A DNA stretch of 64,000 bases from Flavobacteriales bacterium UBA6051 (GTDB taxonomy: Bacteria > Bacteroidota > Bacteroidia > Flavobacteriales_D > Crocinitomicaceae). A program made the translations under genes and the position numbers. The stretch is from NCBI GenBank assembly GCA_002427735.1, contig DIYP01000014.1, positions 186,001 to 250,000 on the forward strand, written 5' to 3'. This document shows positions 32,535 to 41,699 of this stretch, in pieces (the first letter of the stretch is position 1; every line of letters starts with the position of its first letter). A model generated the notes under the pieces. It did not search any database, was not told the DNA's origin, and worked only from the letters and a program-made list of their open reading frames with translations.

Positions 32535-33461
32535 ATGCTTAAACCATTGATCTTTTTTATGCTCCTTTTTGCACTGTTTTCCTGTAATGTCTATAAATCC
32601 GCAGAGAAGCACATCAACAAAAAGATGAATGCTGCCGATATGACCTTGTATTCAGTAGACGTGCAGGGTGATACAATTGAATATTGGGACAATCAAACGG
32701 ATAAGCCTGTGATGGTCTTAGTTCATGGGTTTGGAGCATCGGCAAAATTTCAATGGTTTCGACAAATTGAGCTCTTCGCAGCAAATTACAGGGTAATTAT
32801 GCCAAATCTTCTGCATTTTGGAAAAACACGGCCAGGAATTGAAAAATTTGATGTGCAGGATCAGGTTGAGATGGTGGAAAATCTGTTAACCCATCTGAAT
32901 GTAAAAGATTACAGTGTCTGCGGTGTGTCTTATGGAGGATTAATAGCAATGGAGATGGCCGCCAGAAATCCGGGGATTAATCAAGTCATTGCCTTTGATA
33001 CACCAGTTAAATACATGTATGAATCAGATATTGGAAAGGTGAAGAGACAGTTTGAAGTTCAAAGTATTGAGGAACTTTTTGCACCAGATGATGAAAAGGG
33101 GTTAAAGAAGCTCATGTATCTGGCATCCATGAAAAAGTCAATTCTTCCTGCGGGATGGTTGAAGGAATTTCATCAAGAACTCTATGCCATTAATTTGAAT
33201 GACAAACGTCGACTGATAACACATTTGGTAGCTGGTTTAGAAGAGTATGCTTCTCATGATTATCATGTTAAGATGCCTGTATTACTCATTTGGGGAAGTA
33301 ACGATCCAGTTGTACCTGCCGAGAGAGGAGCTTTGCTGAAGGAACACATAGGAGAAAATGCGACTTATGTTGTCATTGACAAAGGCGCGCACATGCCGAA
33401 CCTCACTGAGACGAAAAAATTCAATCGAGTGTTGATTGATTATTTAGAGCTGATGAACTAA
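32535..33461 (+). CDS. Alpha/beta-fold hydrolase, lipoprotein
   Basis: A 308-aa hydrolase with a lipoprotein signal (ALFSC). The oxyanion HGFGAS is at about 64-69, the nucleophile elbow GVSYGG near 134-139 (Ser), the acid WGSNDP near 251-256 and His in KGAHMP near 283-288, a complete esterase/lipase-like triad. Probably in the periplasm or on the outer membrane; substrate unknown. A TTTG at 32489 and TACTTTTA at 32509-32516 may be a weak promoter. It ends four bases inside the 3' end of the convergent membrane-protein gene. Confidence 0.87.
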   Translation: MLKPLIFFMLLFALFSCNVYKSAEKHINKKMNAADMTLYSVDVQGDTIEYWDNQTDKPVMVLVHGFGASAKFQWFRQIELFAANYRVIMPNLLHFGKTRPGIEKFDVQDQVEMVENLLTHLNVKDYSVCGVSYGGLIAMEMAARNPGINQVIAFDTPVKYMYESDIGKVKRQFEVQSIEELFAPDDEKGLKKLMYLASMKKSILPAGWLKEFHQELYAINLNDKRRLITHLVAGLEEYASHDYHVKMPVLLIWGSNDPVVPAERGALLKEHIGENATYVVIDKGAHMPNLTETKKFNRVLIDYLELMN

Positions 33462-33913
33462 AGTTGAGCCATATAAACGCGTCCAAAATATACGAAAATC
33501 AACACCATAGCCGAAAGCTCTATCATGCTCAGATATTTCGTTATCGCTCCTTTTTTTCTAACAAGTAAAAGGAAAATGACAGAAAAGATCATGATGGATA
33601 CCAATGAAAGAAAATCCCATCCAGGAGTGCGCGTTAGGTGGAAAATAAAGGCCACCATTCCTAGTGCAAGCCCATAGAACGAAAATCGGTGAATCATTCT
33701 ATCTGCAGAAGTCCATTCAAGATCAATGTAATATTGTGCTTTCATAAAATAAAACATGACTAAAGCACCTGCTCCGATAAGCAACGCAATATTGGAATAG
33801 GGGTAGCGCTGCATAATTCCAACAAAACCAATAAGCGTTAAACCCAGAAGAATGGGTTGAGCCTTTGAAATATTCATTACTAATGATATGCGTGGGTCAT
33901 CTTTAGGTTCCAT
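33458..33913 (-). CDS. Small multi-spanning membrane protein
   Basis: A 151-aa integral membrane protein with about five hydrophobic helices (20-36, 42-58, 74-92, 98-115, 126-146), a charged N-terminus, and no motif I recognise. It lies two bases after the Sua5-like gene on the same strand and forms the end of the trmD transcript, with a four-base overlap of the convergent hydrolase gene. Confidence 0.6.
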   Translation of the reverse strand: MEPKDDPRISLVMNISKAQPILLGLTLIGFVGIMQRYPYSNIALLIGAGALVMFYFMKAQYYIDLEWTSADRMIHRFSFYGLALGMVAFIFHLTRTPGWDFLSLVSIMIFSVIFLLLVRKKGAITKYLSMIELSAMVLIFVYFGRVYMAQL

Positions 33914-33915
33914 AT

Positions 33916-34464
33916 TTACTTTTGAATTATAGTTACTTCTCCAGACAGCCCAATCTTTATTTCTTGAACTGAATGACTTATTTTTTCTTCGGTGCGCTCC
34001 AATACGATATGATCAACTCTGCTTTTTACGTTTTCATCAATATCCGCAAAATAAGCCGGCACTTTGCCATCATTACGATGCGTTTCGAGACAAACCAATG
34101 GCTTTCTCATTCCTTGTATCAGTTTTTTGCAAAAGTGATCTGTTGTTATTCGGATTCCAATGGAACCATCTTCCGTTAATATACTCTCGGCAATTCCTTG
34201 TGCATTGGGGTAGACAATTGTGAGTGGTTTTGTCGCGTAATCGACGAGGTCATAACAAACCTCATGAAAATCTGGAATATACCTTTCAAGCATTGGGAAT
34301 CCATCAACAAGTAATGTGAATTTAGAAGCGACTGAAGTTGGATGAATCAGATTCAGTCTTTCACAAGCGCTTTCATTGGTTGCGTCACAACCTATGGCCC
34401 AACTTATGTCTGCGGGGTATAGAATGATATCTCCATTTCGTAACTGGTCAATGACTTCTTTCAT
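33916..34464 (-). CDS. Divergent Sua5/YciO/YrdC-like protein
   Basis: A 182-aa single-domain YrdC-fold protein. Sua5/TsaC makes threonylcarbamoyl-AMP for the t6A37 base of tRNA. The fold is recognised from GDIILYPADISWAIGCD at the N-terminus, KFTLLVDG, PLTIVYPNA and SIGIRIT. The residues usually responsible for ATP and threonine binding are altered: the KxR..KP segment reads HPTSVASKFT and the SAN signature reads THRNDGK. It may be a paralogue with changed activity rather than the main t6A enzyme. Its start overlaps trmD by four bases, tying two position-37 modification-type genes together. Confidence 0.75.
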   Translation of the reverse strand: MKEVIDQLRNGDIILYPADISWAIGCDATNESACERLNLIHPTSVASKFTLLVDGFPMLERYIPDFHEVCYDLVDYATKPLTIVYPNAQGIAESILTEDGSIGIRITTDHFCKKLIQGMRKPLVCLETHRNDGKVPAYFADIDENVKSRVDHIVLERTEEKISHSVQEIKIGLSGEVTIIQK

Positions 34465-35138
34465 TCTTCCAATAAATCAGGTCTTCGTTGCTTAGTACGC
34501 TCCAATGCCTTTTCTTCACGCCATTGCTCAATTTTTCCGAAATCTCCTGAAAGCAGTACTTCAGGGACTTTCCAGCCATTGAACTCTGGTGGCCTCGTAT
34601 AAACCGGTGGCGATAAGAGTTGATCTTGAAAACTATCGGTGAGCGCAGAAGTTTCGTCATTCAAAACCCCAGGCACAAGTCGCACAATGCTATCAACCAA
34701 TACAGCTGCGCCCAATTCTCCTCCTGACAAGACGTAAGAACCAATGGAGATTTCTCGTGTTATGTAATGTTCACGAATTCTCTCATCAACACCTTTATAA
34801 TGACCACAAAGAATAATGATGTTTTTCAATAAACTCAACTCATTACAAGTCGATTGCTCAAGCAATTCACCATCAGGAGTCATATAAATGATTTCATCGT
34901 AGTTCCGTTCGGCGGTCAATTTTTCAATCACGGCTGATATGGGTTGAATCGACATTACCATTCCTGCTCCACCACCGTATTGATAGTCGTCAATGCGATT
35001 GTGTTTATCTTCTGTGTAATCCCGAATGTTATGGATGTGTAATTCCAAATGACCTTTATCCTGAGCACGCTGCATAATGGAATCAGAAAACGGCCCTTGA
35101 AGAAGGTCTGGCAGGATCGTAAGGATGTCAATTCGCAT
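34461..35138 (-). CDS. trmD: tRNA (guanine-37-N1) methyltransferase
   Basis: A 225-aa SPOUT methyltransferase that makes m1G37 in tRNAs reading CNN codons (including tRNA-Pro), preventing +1 frameshifts. DYQYGGGAGMVM near 53-64, the catalytic-site region ILCGHYKG..DERI near 112-124, and the trefoil-knot SIGSYVLSGGE near 133-143 are all present, with a normal C-terminal domain. It is divergent from the M14 peptidase gene, with about 40 bases between. Confidence 0.97.
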   Translation of the reverse strand: MRIDILTILPDLLQGPFSDSIMQRAQDKGHLELHIHNIRDYTEDKHNRIDDYQYGGGAGMVMSIQPISAVIEKLTAERNYDEIIYMTPDGELLEQSTCNELSLLKNIIILCGHYKGVDERIREHYITREISIGSYVLSGGELGAAVLVDSIVRLVPGVLNDETSALTDSFQDQLLSPPVYTRPPEFNGWKVPEVLLSGDFGKIEQWREEKALERTKQRRPDLLEE

Positions 35139-35178
35139 AGGTCAAAATTAAGTATTTTAGTTGCGTCTAAAGCATGTT

Positions 35179-36873
35179 ATGAAGCAATTTATATTCTTCC
35201 TGTTACTCTTTGTTTCGGGAGCATTGAACGCACAATTTGAAGGAAACACCACACCAACTTATCCTGAATTAATAGAAATCTATCAGCAGTATGCCAAAGA
35301 TTTTCCTGAAATTGAATTGTATGAGATGGGAAGTTCGGATTATGGCCTCCCGATTTACACCTGTGTAATTAATGGTGCTCAGGATTCCGTTCAAACCTTT
35401 GAAAAAGCACGAAATAAAACAACTTTACTGATCAATAATGCAATTCACCCAGGAGAGCCTGATGGTGTAAATGCTTGTCTGATTTGGATTCAGCAGTGGA
35501 TTAAAGCTGGCAGAAAAACAGAGGGGTTACCGGTAATTGCAATTATTCCTGCATACAATGTCGGCGGTATGATGAACCGTTCGAGCAGCAGCAGAGCGAA
35601 TCAAGATGGTCCGGAAGAATATGGATTTCGTGGGAATGCTCAAAATCTGGATTTGAATAGAGATTTTATTAAAATGGACTCGAAGAATATGTTCACGTTT
35701 GCAAAGATCTATCATGGGCTTGAACCCGACGTGTTTTTGGATGCGCATGTGTCAAATGGAGCGGATTACCAGTACGTAATGACATATATAGCTTCGGTGA
35801 AAGAGCGTATGTCACCGGCTTTAGCCGATTTGATGTATGATGATATGATTCCGTTTCTGGAGAAAGAATCTGCGCGAAAAGGATTTGAGCTCAGTCCATA
35901 TGTCTATTTGAAAGGAAAAACACCTGAATCGGGAATTCAAGTGTTTAATGATTTACCGCGTTATGCCATGGGATACGCATCTTTGCTAAACTCATTTAGC
36001 TTTACGCTGGAAACACATATGCTGAAACCATTTCCTGAGAGAGTGCAATCAACACTCGTTTTTATTGAATCCACGATTGACTGGATGAGTAAACATTTTG
36101 AAGAAATAGAAGAAGCAAGGGATAAAACATTGAAGTGGGAGCAAAATCTTGAAAACTACCTGTTTAACTACTCATTGACCGATAAGAAAGATAAAATCCG
36201 CTTCAAGGGGTACGAATTTTCTGAACCAATCAGCGAGATTACAGGGCTAAAACGATTAAAATATCATCAAGATCGCCCCTACGAAAAGGACTTGGATTAT
36301 TATAAGACATATGCAGCATCAGACACGGTCAGGATTCCAACAGCCTATATTATTGGTGGACAGTGTTCAGAGGTGATCAATCGTTTGAAAGCAAACAATG
36401 TTGAAATGACGGTAATTGATGACTCAGAAAATTGGTTAGCAAATCAAATTAGAGTAAACAGTTTCGACTCTGGTAATCGTCCTTATGAAGGTCATTTTTT
36501 GCATTCGAAAATTACTGCTGATCGGATGCGAAATACAAAGATCAAAAGAGGAGATGTTTACGTGCCAACGGATCAGAAAAACAGACGCTTTATTATTTCT
36601 GTGCTGGAACCAGAAGCACCGGATAGTTACTTTGCTTGGAACTTTTTTGATAGTTACGTTCAGCAAAAAGAATATTTTTCTCCGTACGTTTTTGAAGATA
36701 AAGCGAAAGATATTCTTAGTCATGATCCAGATTTGAGAAAGAGATTTGAAGCATTAAAAGAGGATGACAAAGAGTTTAGAGAATCTGCATGGGAGCAGCT
36801 TTATTTTATTTATCAAAACAGTGAGTTTTACGAACCTACACACAACTATATACCTGTGTTTGTTGTAGAATGA
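35179..36873 (+). CDS. Secreted M14-family zinc carboxypeptidase-like protein
   Basis: From ATG 35179 (preferred to TTG 35161) a 564-aa exported protein with signal peptide (cleavage near ALNAQ). The zinc ligands HPGE (His and Glu) and the later His in DAHVSNGAD, the substrate-binding NRDF region, and the catalytic Glu in LETHM place it in peptidase family M14. The C-terminal 220 residues after the catalytic domain are an additional domain of unknown function. Likely a periplasmic or outer-membrane metallopeptidase trimming C-terminal residues of peptides. Confidence 0.88.
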   Translation: MKQFIFFLLLFVSGALNAQFEGNTTPTYPELIEIYQQYAKDFPEIELYEMGSSDYGLPIYTCVINGAQDSVQTFEKARNKTTLLINNAIHPGEPDGVNACLIWIQQWIKAGRKTEGLPVIAIIPAYNVGGMMNRSSSSRANQDGPEEYGFRGNAQNLDLNRDFIKMDSKNMFTFAKIYHGLEPDVFLDAHVSNGADYQYVMTYIASVKERMSPALADLMYDDMIPFLEKESARKGFELSPYVYLKGKTPESGIQVFNDLPRYAMGYASLLNSFSFTLETHMLKPFPERVQSTLVFIESTIDWMSKHFEEIEEARDKTLKWEQNLENYLFNYSLTDKKDKIRFKGYEFSEPISEITGLKRLKYHQDRPYEKDLDYYKTYAASDTVRIPTAYIIGGQCSEVINRLKANNVEMTVIDDSENWLANQIRVNSFDSGNRPYEGHFLHSKITADRMRNTKIKRGDVYVPTDQKNRRFIISVLEPEAPDSYFAWNFFDSYVQQKEYFSPYVFEDKAKDILSHDPDLRKRFEALKEDDKEFRESAWEQLYFIYQNSEFYEPTHNYIPVFVVE

Positions 36874-36932
36874 ACGATCTTCAGGAAATCTGATAAAAAC
36901 CCAATTGTAAACACTTTGTATATCCTTTGAAC

Positions 36933-36963
36933 TTGCTTAAAAAGCGTGTTCCCGATATATTTG
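36933..36963 (+). promoter_or_regulatory. Promoter of the PNGase F-like gene
   Basis: TTG (36933-36935), 20 bases, TATATTTG (36956-36963); the ATG is 26 bases further on. Confidence 0.65.
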
Positions 36964-36988
36964 CAGCTGGTACTATAACGATTAACTT

Positions 36989-39900
36989 ATGAAGACAAAA
37001 TTACTTCTCGTCCTCTTCATGATGGCGAGTACAGTATCTTTTTCGCAGGATACTACGTGGGTTCAAACTTTTACATACGATTCAATTTCAACGCGACGCG
37101 CGGAATTTACTTTTCCTGCTGCCCTCAACTCTAAACGCTTTGAGAAAGTGTTGATGTATTATAACCTAAAGTGTGACCCGTTAACGCCATGGGATAATTT
37201 TAATTGTGGCGAATGGGATTATTTGGCATATACGCGTGTTTTTGATCATACTGGAGCATACGACTCTGTTCAGGTAGACAGTGTGCGCTATTTGAATAAT
37301 TACAATTCAACTCCCAACTATAGTTATGAAGCGTATACGGGAACGCGCATTGACCAATACGTTAGTACCGAACAAATGAGATCTGGAGCATCGACGACAC
37401 TGTATCCGACTTTAGCTGGTACAGGTGGCAATGCTAATTATCCTTTTGACGTTGCAGGTCTTGGTGATCGTTATCAAATGATGATTACAGCGGCGGAATT
37501 GACAGCAGCAGGAATTACAGCTGGCGATATTCAGTCATTGAGCGTATTCATTCCGAATGGAGGTATTACTGGAACTGGAGAAGTTCTTCAACCTCGCATT
37601 TCAATCAAGCCAACTACCGATGCTACCTTAACAGCTTTCCATGGCACAGGGTTTACAGAAGTATACAATGCGTCAAAAGTGAGTTTGGCAGCAGGAGCCT
37701 TCGTTGATGGTGAAAACGAACTATTATTCTACCAGCCGTTCAACTGGAATGGTTCAGACAATTTGATTATTGAGTTTGTTTACGGTCAAAGCGTAGATCC
37801 TATTGGTCAATCTATTCAATTTGAAGTGAATAACACTGCGAGTGACATGGCAGTAGCATATGGTGATAGAAACGGAGTAATTGAATTCAGCGGCTCTAAT
37901 CACGCATTGTTGGAGCTGTCAGACGTTGATCTCGGTGGAGATGTGACCATTGCTTTTTGGGCAAAAGGATTGGGAAATAGCGGAGTGAATACTTCAATTC
38001 TCGAAGGGTACGATACATTGAACAATCGTGTGATTAACATTCACTTTCCATGGAGCAACAATCGTCTTTATTGGGATTGTGGTGAAGGAAATGGATATGA
38101 TCGCATCGACCAGGATATGACTGGAATTGATAATGAGTGGCATCACTGGGCCTTTATTAAAGATCAGGCAACAGGTGATATGAAAGTGATGAGAGATGGA
38201 GTGCTATGGCACAGCGGAACTGGATTTACAAGAAATATTGGACATCTGCACAGGTTGATCATAGGTTCGAACAGAAACTATGGAAATTATTGGCAAGGTA
38301 TGATTGATGAATTTCAACTATACAATGTTGCACTTTCTGAAACAGATGTTGCGAACTGGTATATGCAGGAGGTTACAAATGCTCATCCGAACTGGAATGA
38401 CTTAATGGTTTATTATCAATTTGATGCCAGAAAGTACGCGGTGGATGAAACGGCTAACGGATATTTATTAATGCCTTCTGAAATGGGTATGATCAATTTT
38501 GAAGAAACTCCGGTGATCACAGGAGCTGGAGCTCAAGATCGAATTCGCGTATCCTTTGGGCAAGGAACGGTAAGTGGAGCAGCTGCTCCAGTAGAAGTGC
38601 CAAGGTTTGAGTTGAAAGAGCCAGAAGTTGTTTTTGAATTCGGACCCGTAAATCATCATATGGAAATTGTTGATGCTTTCTTGGCGATGCCGGAAGGTTC
38701 CGAGGATGTTTACGACGCTTCAAATAATGTGATTTCCAGTGTATCGTTCTCAGGAACAGGTACGTTGAATAATTCAGTTGTTACCTATTATGAAGCACCC
38801 TATGAGATTATTCATGATGTAGAAATCGGAAGATTCATTACACCTTACGGTATTGGTTTCGATCTCGGGCCTCAAGGATTCACATGGATCTATGATGTTA
38901 CTGATTATCAAATGTACCTCAAAGATGTTGTAGATTTAGCTGCTCACAATACACAAGAGCTGATTGACCTGAGATTTGCATTCATTGAAGGAATTCCTCC
39001 AAGAGATGTTCATAAGCGTGAGCCAATTTGGAGTGATTGGAGAAGCTACCGCTATGATAATATGGATAACGACGTAAACCTTCAGGCGACACAAGTGGCG
39101 TTGTCAGATACTTCTTCAATGTTTAAGATAAAAACACGATTTACAGGACATGGTCACCACGGAAGCGTAAATTGTTGTGAATGGGATTCTAAGGATCATG
39201 CTATTTCTATTGATGGTGTGAACCGTTTTAACTGGGAGATTTGGGAAGAAACTGCTTGTGGAGACAGTCCAAACCCAGGTCAGGGTGGAACGTGGCCTTA
39301 TGCAAGAGAAGGATGGTGTCCAGGTGATCTTGTAAAAGAGTACGATCATGACCTTACGCCCTATGTAACGCCGGGAACAACTGTAACTATTGATTACGAT
39401 ATTGAGGATGTTCCAGCGAACGATCAAGATCAAGGAAACGGGAACTATGTTGTCGCAATGGACCTAATTTCATATTCTGCACCAAACTTCCAACACGATG
39501 CAGCGATTGTAGATGTATTAAATCCAAATAATTGGGAGTACTACCGCAAATGGAACCCAAGTTGTTCTAATCCTCGTGTCATTCTTCAGAATACTGGAGA
39601 GCAACCGTTGACATCATGTAAGATCAGATGTTGGATCAGCTACGGTGATTTCATTGAGTATCAATGGAACGGAAACCTCGAATTCTTAGAAAAAGAGATT
39701 GTTGAGATTCCTGTTACTGATTTAGGATGGTGGAGAGATTACAACGGCATCCAGACCTTCTCAGCTCAAGTACACGATGTACAAGGAGCTTCAATGGATG
39801 AGTATGCACAGAATGACCTCAAAGAAGTGAAGTTTGAAGCGCCTGAGACCATTGATGGACCGTTTTTGACTTGGTTCACAACGAATAACAGAGCGAACGA

Positions 39901-40459
39901 AAACAAGTGGAGATTGATTGACGCTGATGGTAACATCATTTTTGAGCAAACAAGCTTTACAAACACAACCACTTATCAAGATACTTTTGATCTTGCTCCA
40001 GGTTGTTACAGTATTATCATAGAAGATAGTGATAGCGATGGTTTGGGTTATTGGTATTCTAATCAGTATGAAGGAGAAACAAATGGTGCCTTTAGAATTA
40101 AACTTGTTGGTGGTGGAATTGTAGAACTGTTTGATACTGATTTCGGAAACTATCACAGGTATAACTTCTCTGTAGGCTTTACACTTGGGGAAGAAGAGAA
40201 ATTACTATCCCACGAGGTGGAGGTATATCCGAACCCGAACAACGGTGAGTTCGATGTTGAGTTAAGCGGATTTGTAAGTAATGACGCGAAGCTTTATGTA
40301 TATGACTTGACAGGAAGAGAGGTGTTGACGCAAACAATGCAAGCTACTTCAAATTATGCGAATGCACATGTTGATCTGAGACACGTTCAACCTGGACAAT
40401 ACCTGATAAAAGTAGTAACGAAAGATCGTGTTTACGGTAAGAAGTTTACAAAGAAATAA
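36989..40459 (+). CDS. T9SS-exported PNGase F-like protein with LamG insertion
   Basis: A 1156-aa secreted protein: signal peptide (cleavage near VSFSQ); an N-terminal region with the CGEWDYLAYTRVFDH motif like the first PNGase F domain; a concanavalin/LamG module at about 296-465 (VTIAFWAKG, DNEWHHWAFIKD, GMIDEFQLYN); and a PNGase F-like second sandwich near 670-800 (TRFTGHGHHGSVNCCEWD, GGTWPYAREGWCPGD). A further beta domain with a PPC-like strand pattern leads to a Por_Secre_tail (YPNPNNGEF, LYVYDLTGREV, GQYLIKV). PNGase F removes N-glycans from asparagine; whether this homologue keeps that activity is untested. Own promoter and terminator. Confidence 0.85.
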   Translation: MKTKLLLVLFMMASTVSFSQDTTWVQTFTYDSISTRRAEFTFPAALNSKRFEKVLMYYNLKCDPLTPWDNFNCGEWDYLAYTRVFDHTGAYDSVQVDSVRYLNNYNSTPNYSYEAYTGTRIDQYVSTEQMRSGASTTLYPTLAGTGGNANYPFDVAGLGDRYQMMITAAELTAAGITAGDIQSLSVFIPNGGITGTGEVLQPRISIKPTTDATLTAFHGTGFTEVYNASKVSLAAGAFVDGENELLFYQPFNWNGSDNLIIEFVYGQSVDPIGQSIQFEVNNTASDMAVAYGDRNGVIEFSGSNHALLELSDVDLGGDVTIAFWAKGLGNSGVNTSILEGYDTLNNRVINIHFPWSNNRLYWDCGEGNGYDRIDQDMTGIDNEWHHWAFIKDQATGDMKVMRDGVLWHSGTGFTRNIGHLHRLIIGSNRNYGNYWQGMIDEFQLYNVALSETDVANWYMQEVTNAHPNWNDLMVYYQFDARKYAVDETANGYLLMPSEMGMINFEETPVITGAGAQDRIRVSFGQGTVSGAAAPVEVPRFELKEPEVVFEFGPVNHHMEIVDAFLAMPEGSEDVYDASNNVISSVSFSGTGTLNNSVVTYYEAPYEIIHDVEIGRFITPYGIGFDLGPQGFTWIYDVTDYQMYLKDVVDLAAHNTQELIDLRFAFIEGIPPRDVHKREPIWSDWRSYRYDNMDNDVNLQATQVALSDTSSMFKIKTRFTGHGHHGSVNCCEWDSKDHAISIDGVNRFNWEIWEETACGDSPNPGQGGTWPYAREGWCPGDLVKEYDHDLTPYVTPGTTVTIDYDIEDVPANDQDQGNGNYVVAMDLISYSAPNFQHDAAIVDVLNPNNWEYYRKWNPSCSNPRVILQNTGEQPLTSCKIRCWISYGDFIEYQWNGNLEFLEKEIVEIPVTDLGWWRDYNGIQTFSAQVHDVQGASMDEYAQNDLKEVKFEAPETIDGPFLTWFTTNNRANENKWRLIDADGNIIFEQTSFTNTTTYQDTFDLAPGCYSIIIEDSDSDGLGYWYSNQYEGETNGAFRIKLVGGGIVELFDTDFGNYHRYNFSVGFTLGEEEKLLSHEVEVYPNPNNGEFDVELSGFVSNDAKLYVYDLTGREVLTQTMQATSNYANAHVDLRHVQPGQYLIKVVTKDRVYGKKFTKK

Positions 40460-40476
40460 GAACGGTTGATTCGAAA

Positions 40477-40511
40477 TAAAAAGGTGCTTTCATATTGGAA
40501 GCGCCTTTTTT
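40477..40511 (+). terminator. Terminator between PNGase F-like gene and acyltransferase (bidirectional)
   Basis: AAAGGTGCTTTC and GGAAGCGCCTTT form a 12-bp stem (two G-T pairs) with a five-base loop and flanking A and T runs, serving both convergent genes. Confidence 0.8.
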
Positions 40512-40518
40512 GTTACCA

Positions 40519-41652
40519 CTATCTGAAATAGCGCTTTAATTTTAACAGTGGTGACTCCAGAAAACGATAGCTAACCCAACTAATGGAATAGGTGAGCAGG
40601 GCACTTACAAGTATGAATATCAGGAAATGAAATAGAGAGTGCGTCCAACCCATTGAATTCATGACTTGCTGCACATAATAAATGACAATGCAGTGATACA
40701 TATACAAACCGTAGCTTACTTCGCCGAGCTTATAAAAGCCGAGAACTTTATCCGCTTTGTAGAAGGAGTTTGAGCAATAAACCTGCTCAAAAATAATGAA
40801 GGCAAAAAACGCTCCAATAAATAAGCGCTCAACAAGCGTGAACTGGCCCTGAAAGATCTTTGTTGAAGCGAGAACTAATGCTGTCCCAATCACATAAACG
40901 ATAATAAGAATGCCTTTGGGGAGATGCTTTATTTTTTCTGAGATTCTCTTGTGAAAGCAAAGGTAACTGAGGTATCCACCGATAGCAAGATCGCTAACAA
41001 CGGACAGCGTATGGAAGTAAAGTATACGCTCATCATTCCAATAGATAAACCGGAATACGATGCTTGAAAGTATCAGAAGGGTAAAATAATAGGGGAAGTA
41101 CCTTCCTTTTCGCATAGCAGGGATGAGGGCTATAAGAACCACCCAGGCGATGTAAAACTGTTCCTCAATGCTCACCGACCATGTTACTGTCAGGAAATTG
41201 ACAGCATCTTGCGAGCCATTGATTAACTCATCAAAATTGGAGAGGTACAGCGCATAATTTGTCAACGAGTGGGTGGTCTCGATTCCATATGGAAGCAGTG
41301 GGAAGATGAAAAAACCGAAGATGACAATGATGAGGTAAAGTGGCCATATGCGAAGCATGCGTCGCATGAAAAAACCAAATGCGTTGATACGCTCATTTTT
41401 TTTGGCTTCATGCAACAGAAGGTAGGTGATGAGAAAACCGCTAAGAACAAAGAATAGACCTACTCCATGATGTCCCTTTGAAAACACTTTTGCAACTTTT
41501 TCAAAAACTGGCGATGAGAAAAAATCGCCCCAGACTTCTCTTCCGAGTGTGAAACAGTGAAATAGGAAGACCATTAATGCACCAACGAAACGCAGACCAT
41601 TCAGGTTCTGAAAGAAAGGCGTCGATAATTGCGTTGTTTTGTGGTCAATCAA
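40519..41652 (-). CDS. Acyltransferase family 3 membrane protein
   Basis: A 377-aa OafA/YrhL-type acyltransferase with about ten membrane helices. The N-terminal LNGLRFVGALMVFLFHC (conserved R and catalytic His in FLFH), GLFFVLSGFLITYLL, and RMLRIWPLYL are the family hallmarks. Such enzymes transfer O-acetyl or other acyl groups to surface polysaccharides or lipids; there is no extra extracellular SGNH domain. The neighbours give no hint of the acceptor. Confidence 0.9.
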   Translation of the reverse strand: MIDHKTTQLSTPFFQNLNGLRFVGALMVFLFHCFTLGREVWGDFFSSPVFEKVAKVFSKGHHGVGLFFVLSGFLITYLLLHEAKKNERINAFGFFMRRMLRIWPLYLIIVIFGFFIFPLLPYGIETTHSLTNYALYLSNFDELINGSQDAVNFLTVTWSVSIEEQFYIAWVVLIALIPAMRKGRYFPYYFTLLILSSIVFRFIYWNDERILYFHTLSVVSDLAIGGYLSYLCFHKRISEKIKHLPKGILIIVYVIGTALVLASTKIFQGQFTLVERLFIGAFFAFIIFEQVYCSNSFYKADKVLGFYKLGEVSYGLYMYHCIVIYYVQQVMNSMGWTHSLFHFLIFILVSALLTYSISWVSYRFLESPLLKLKRYFR

Positions 41653-41699
41653 CCTTGAATCATTAATTTTACCGCCAAATTAAGAGAAATCCAGTTCGT

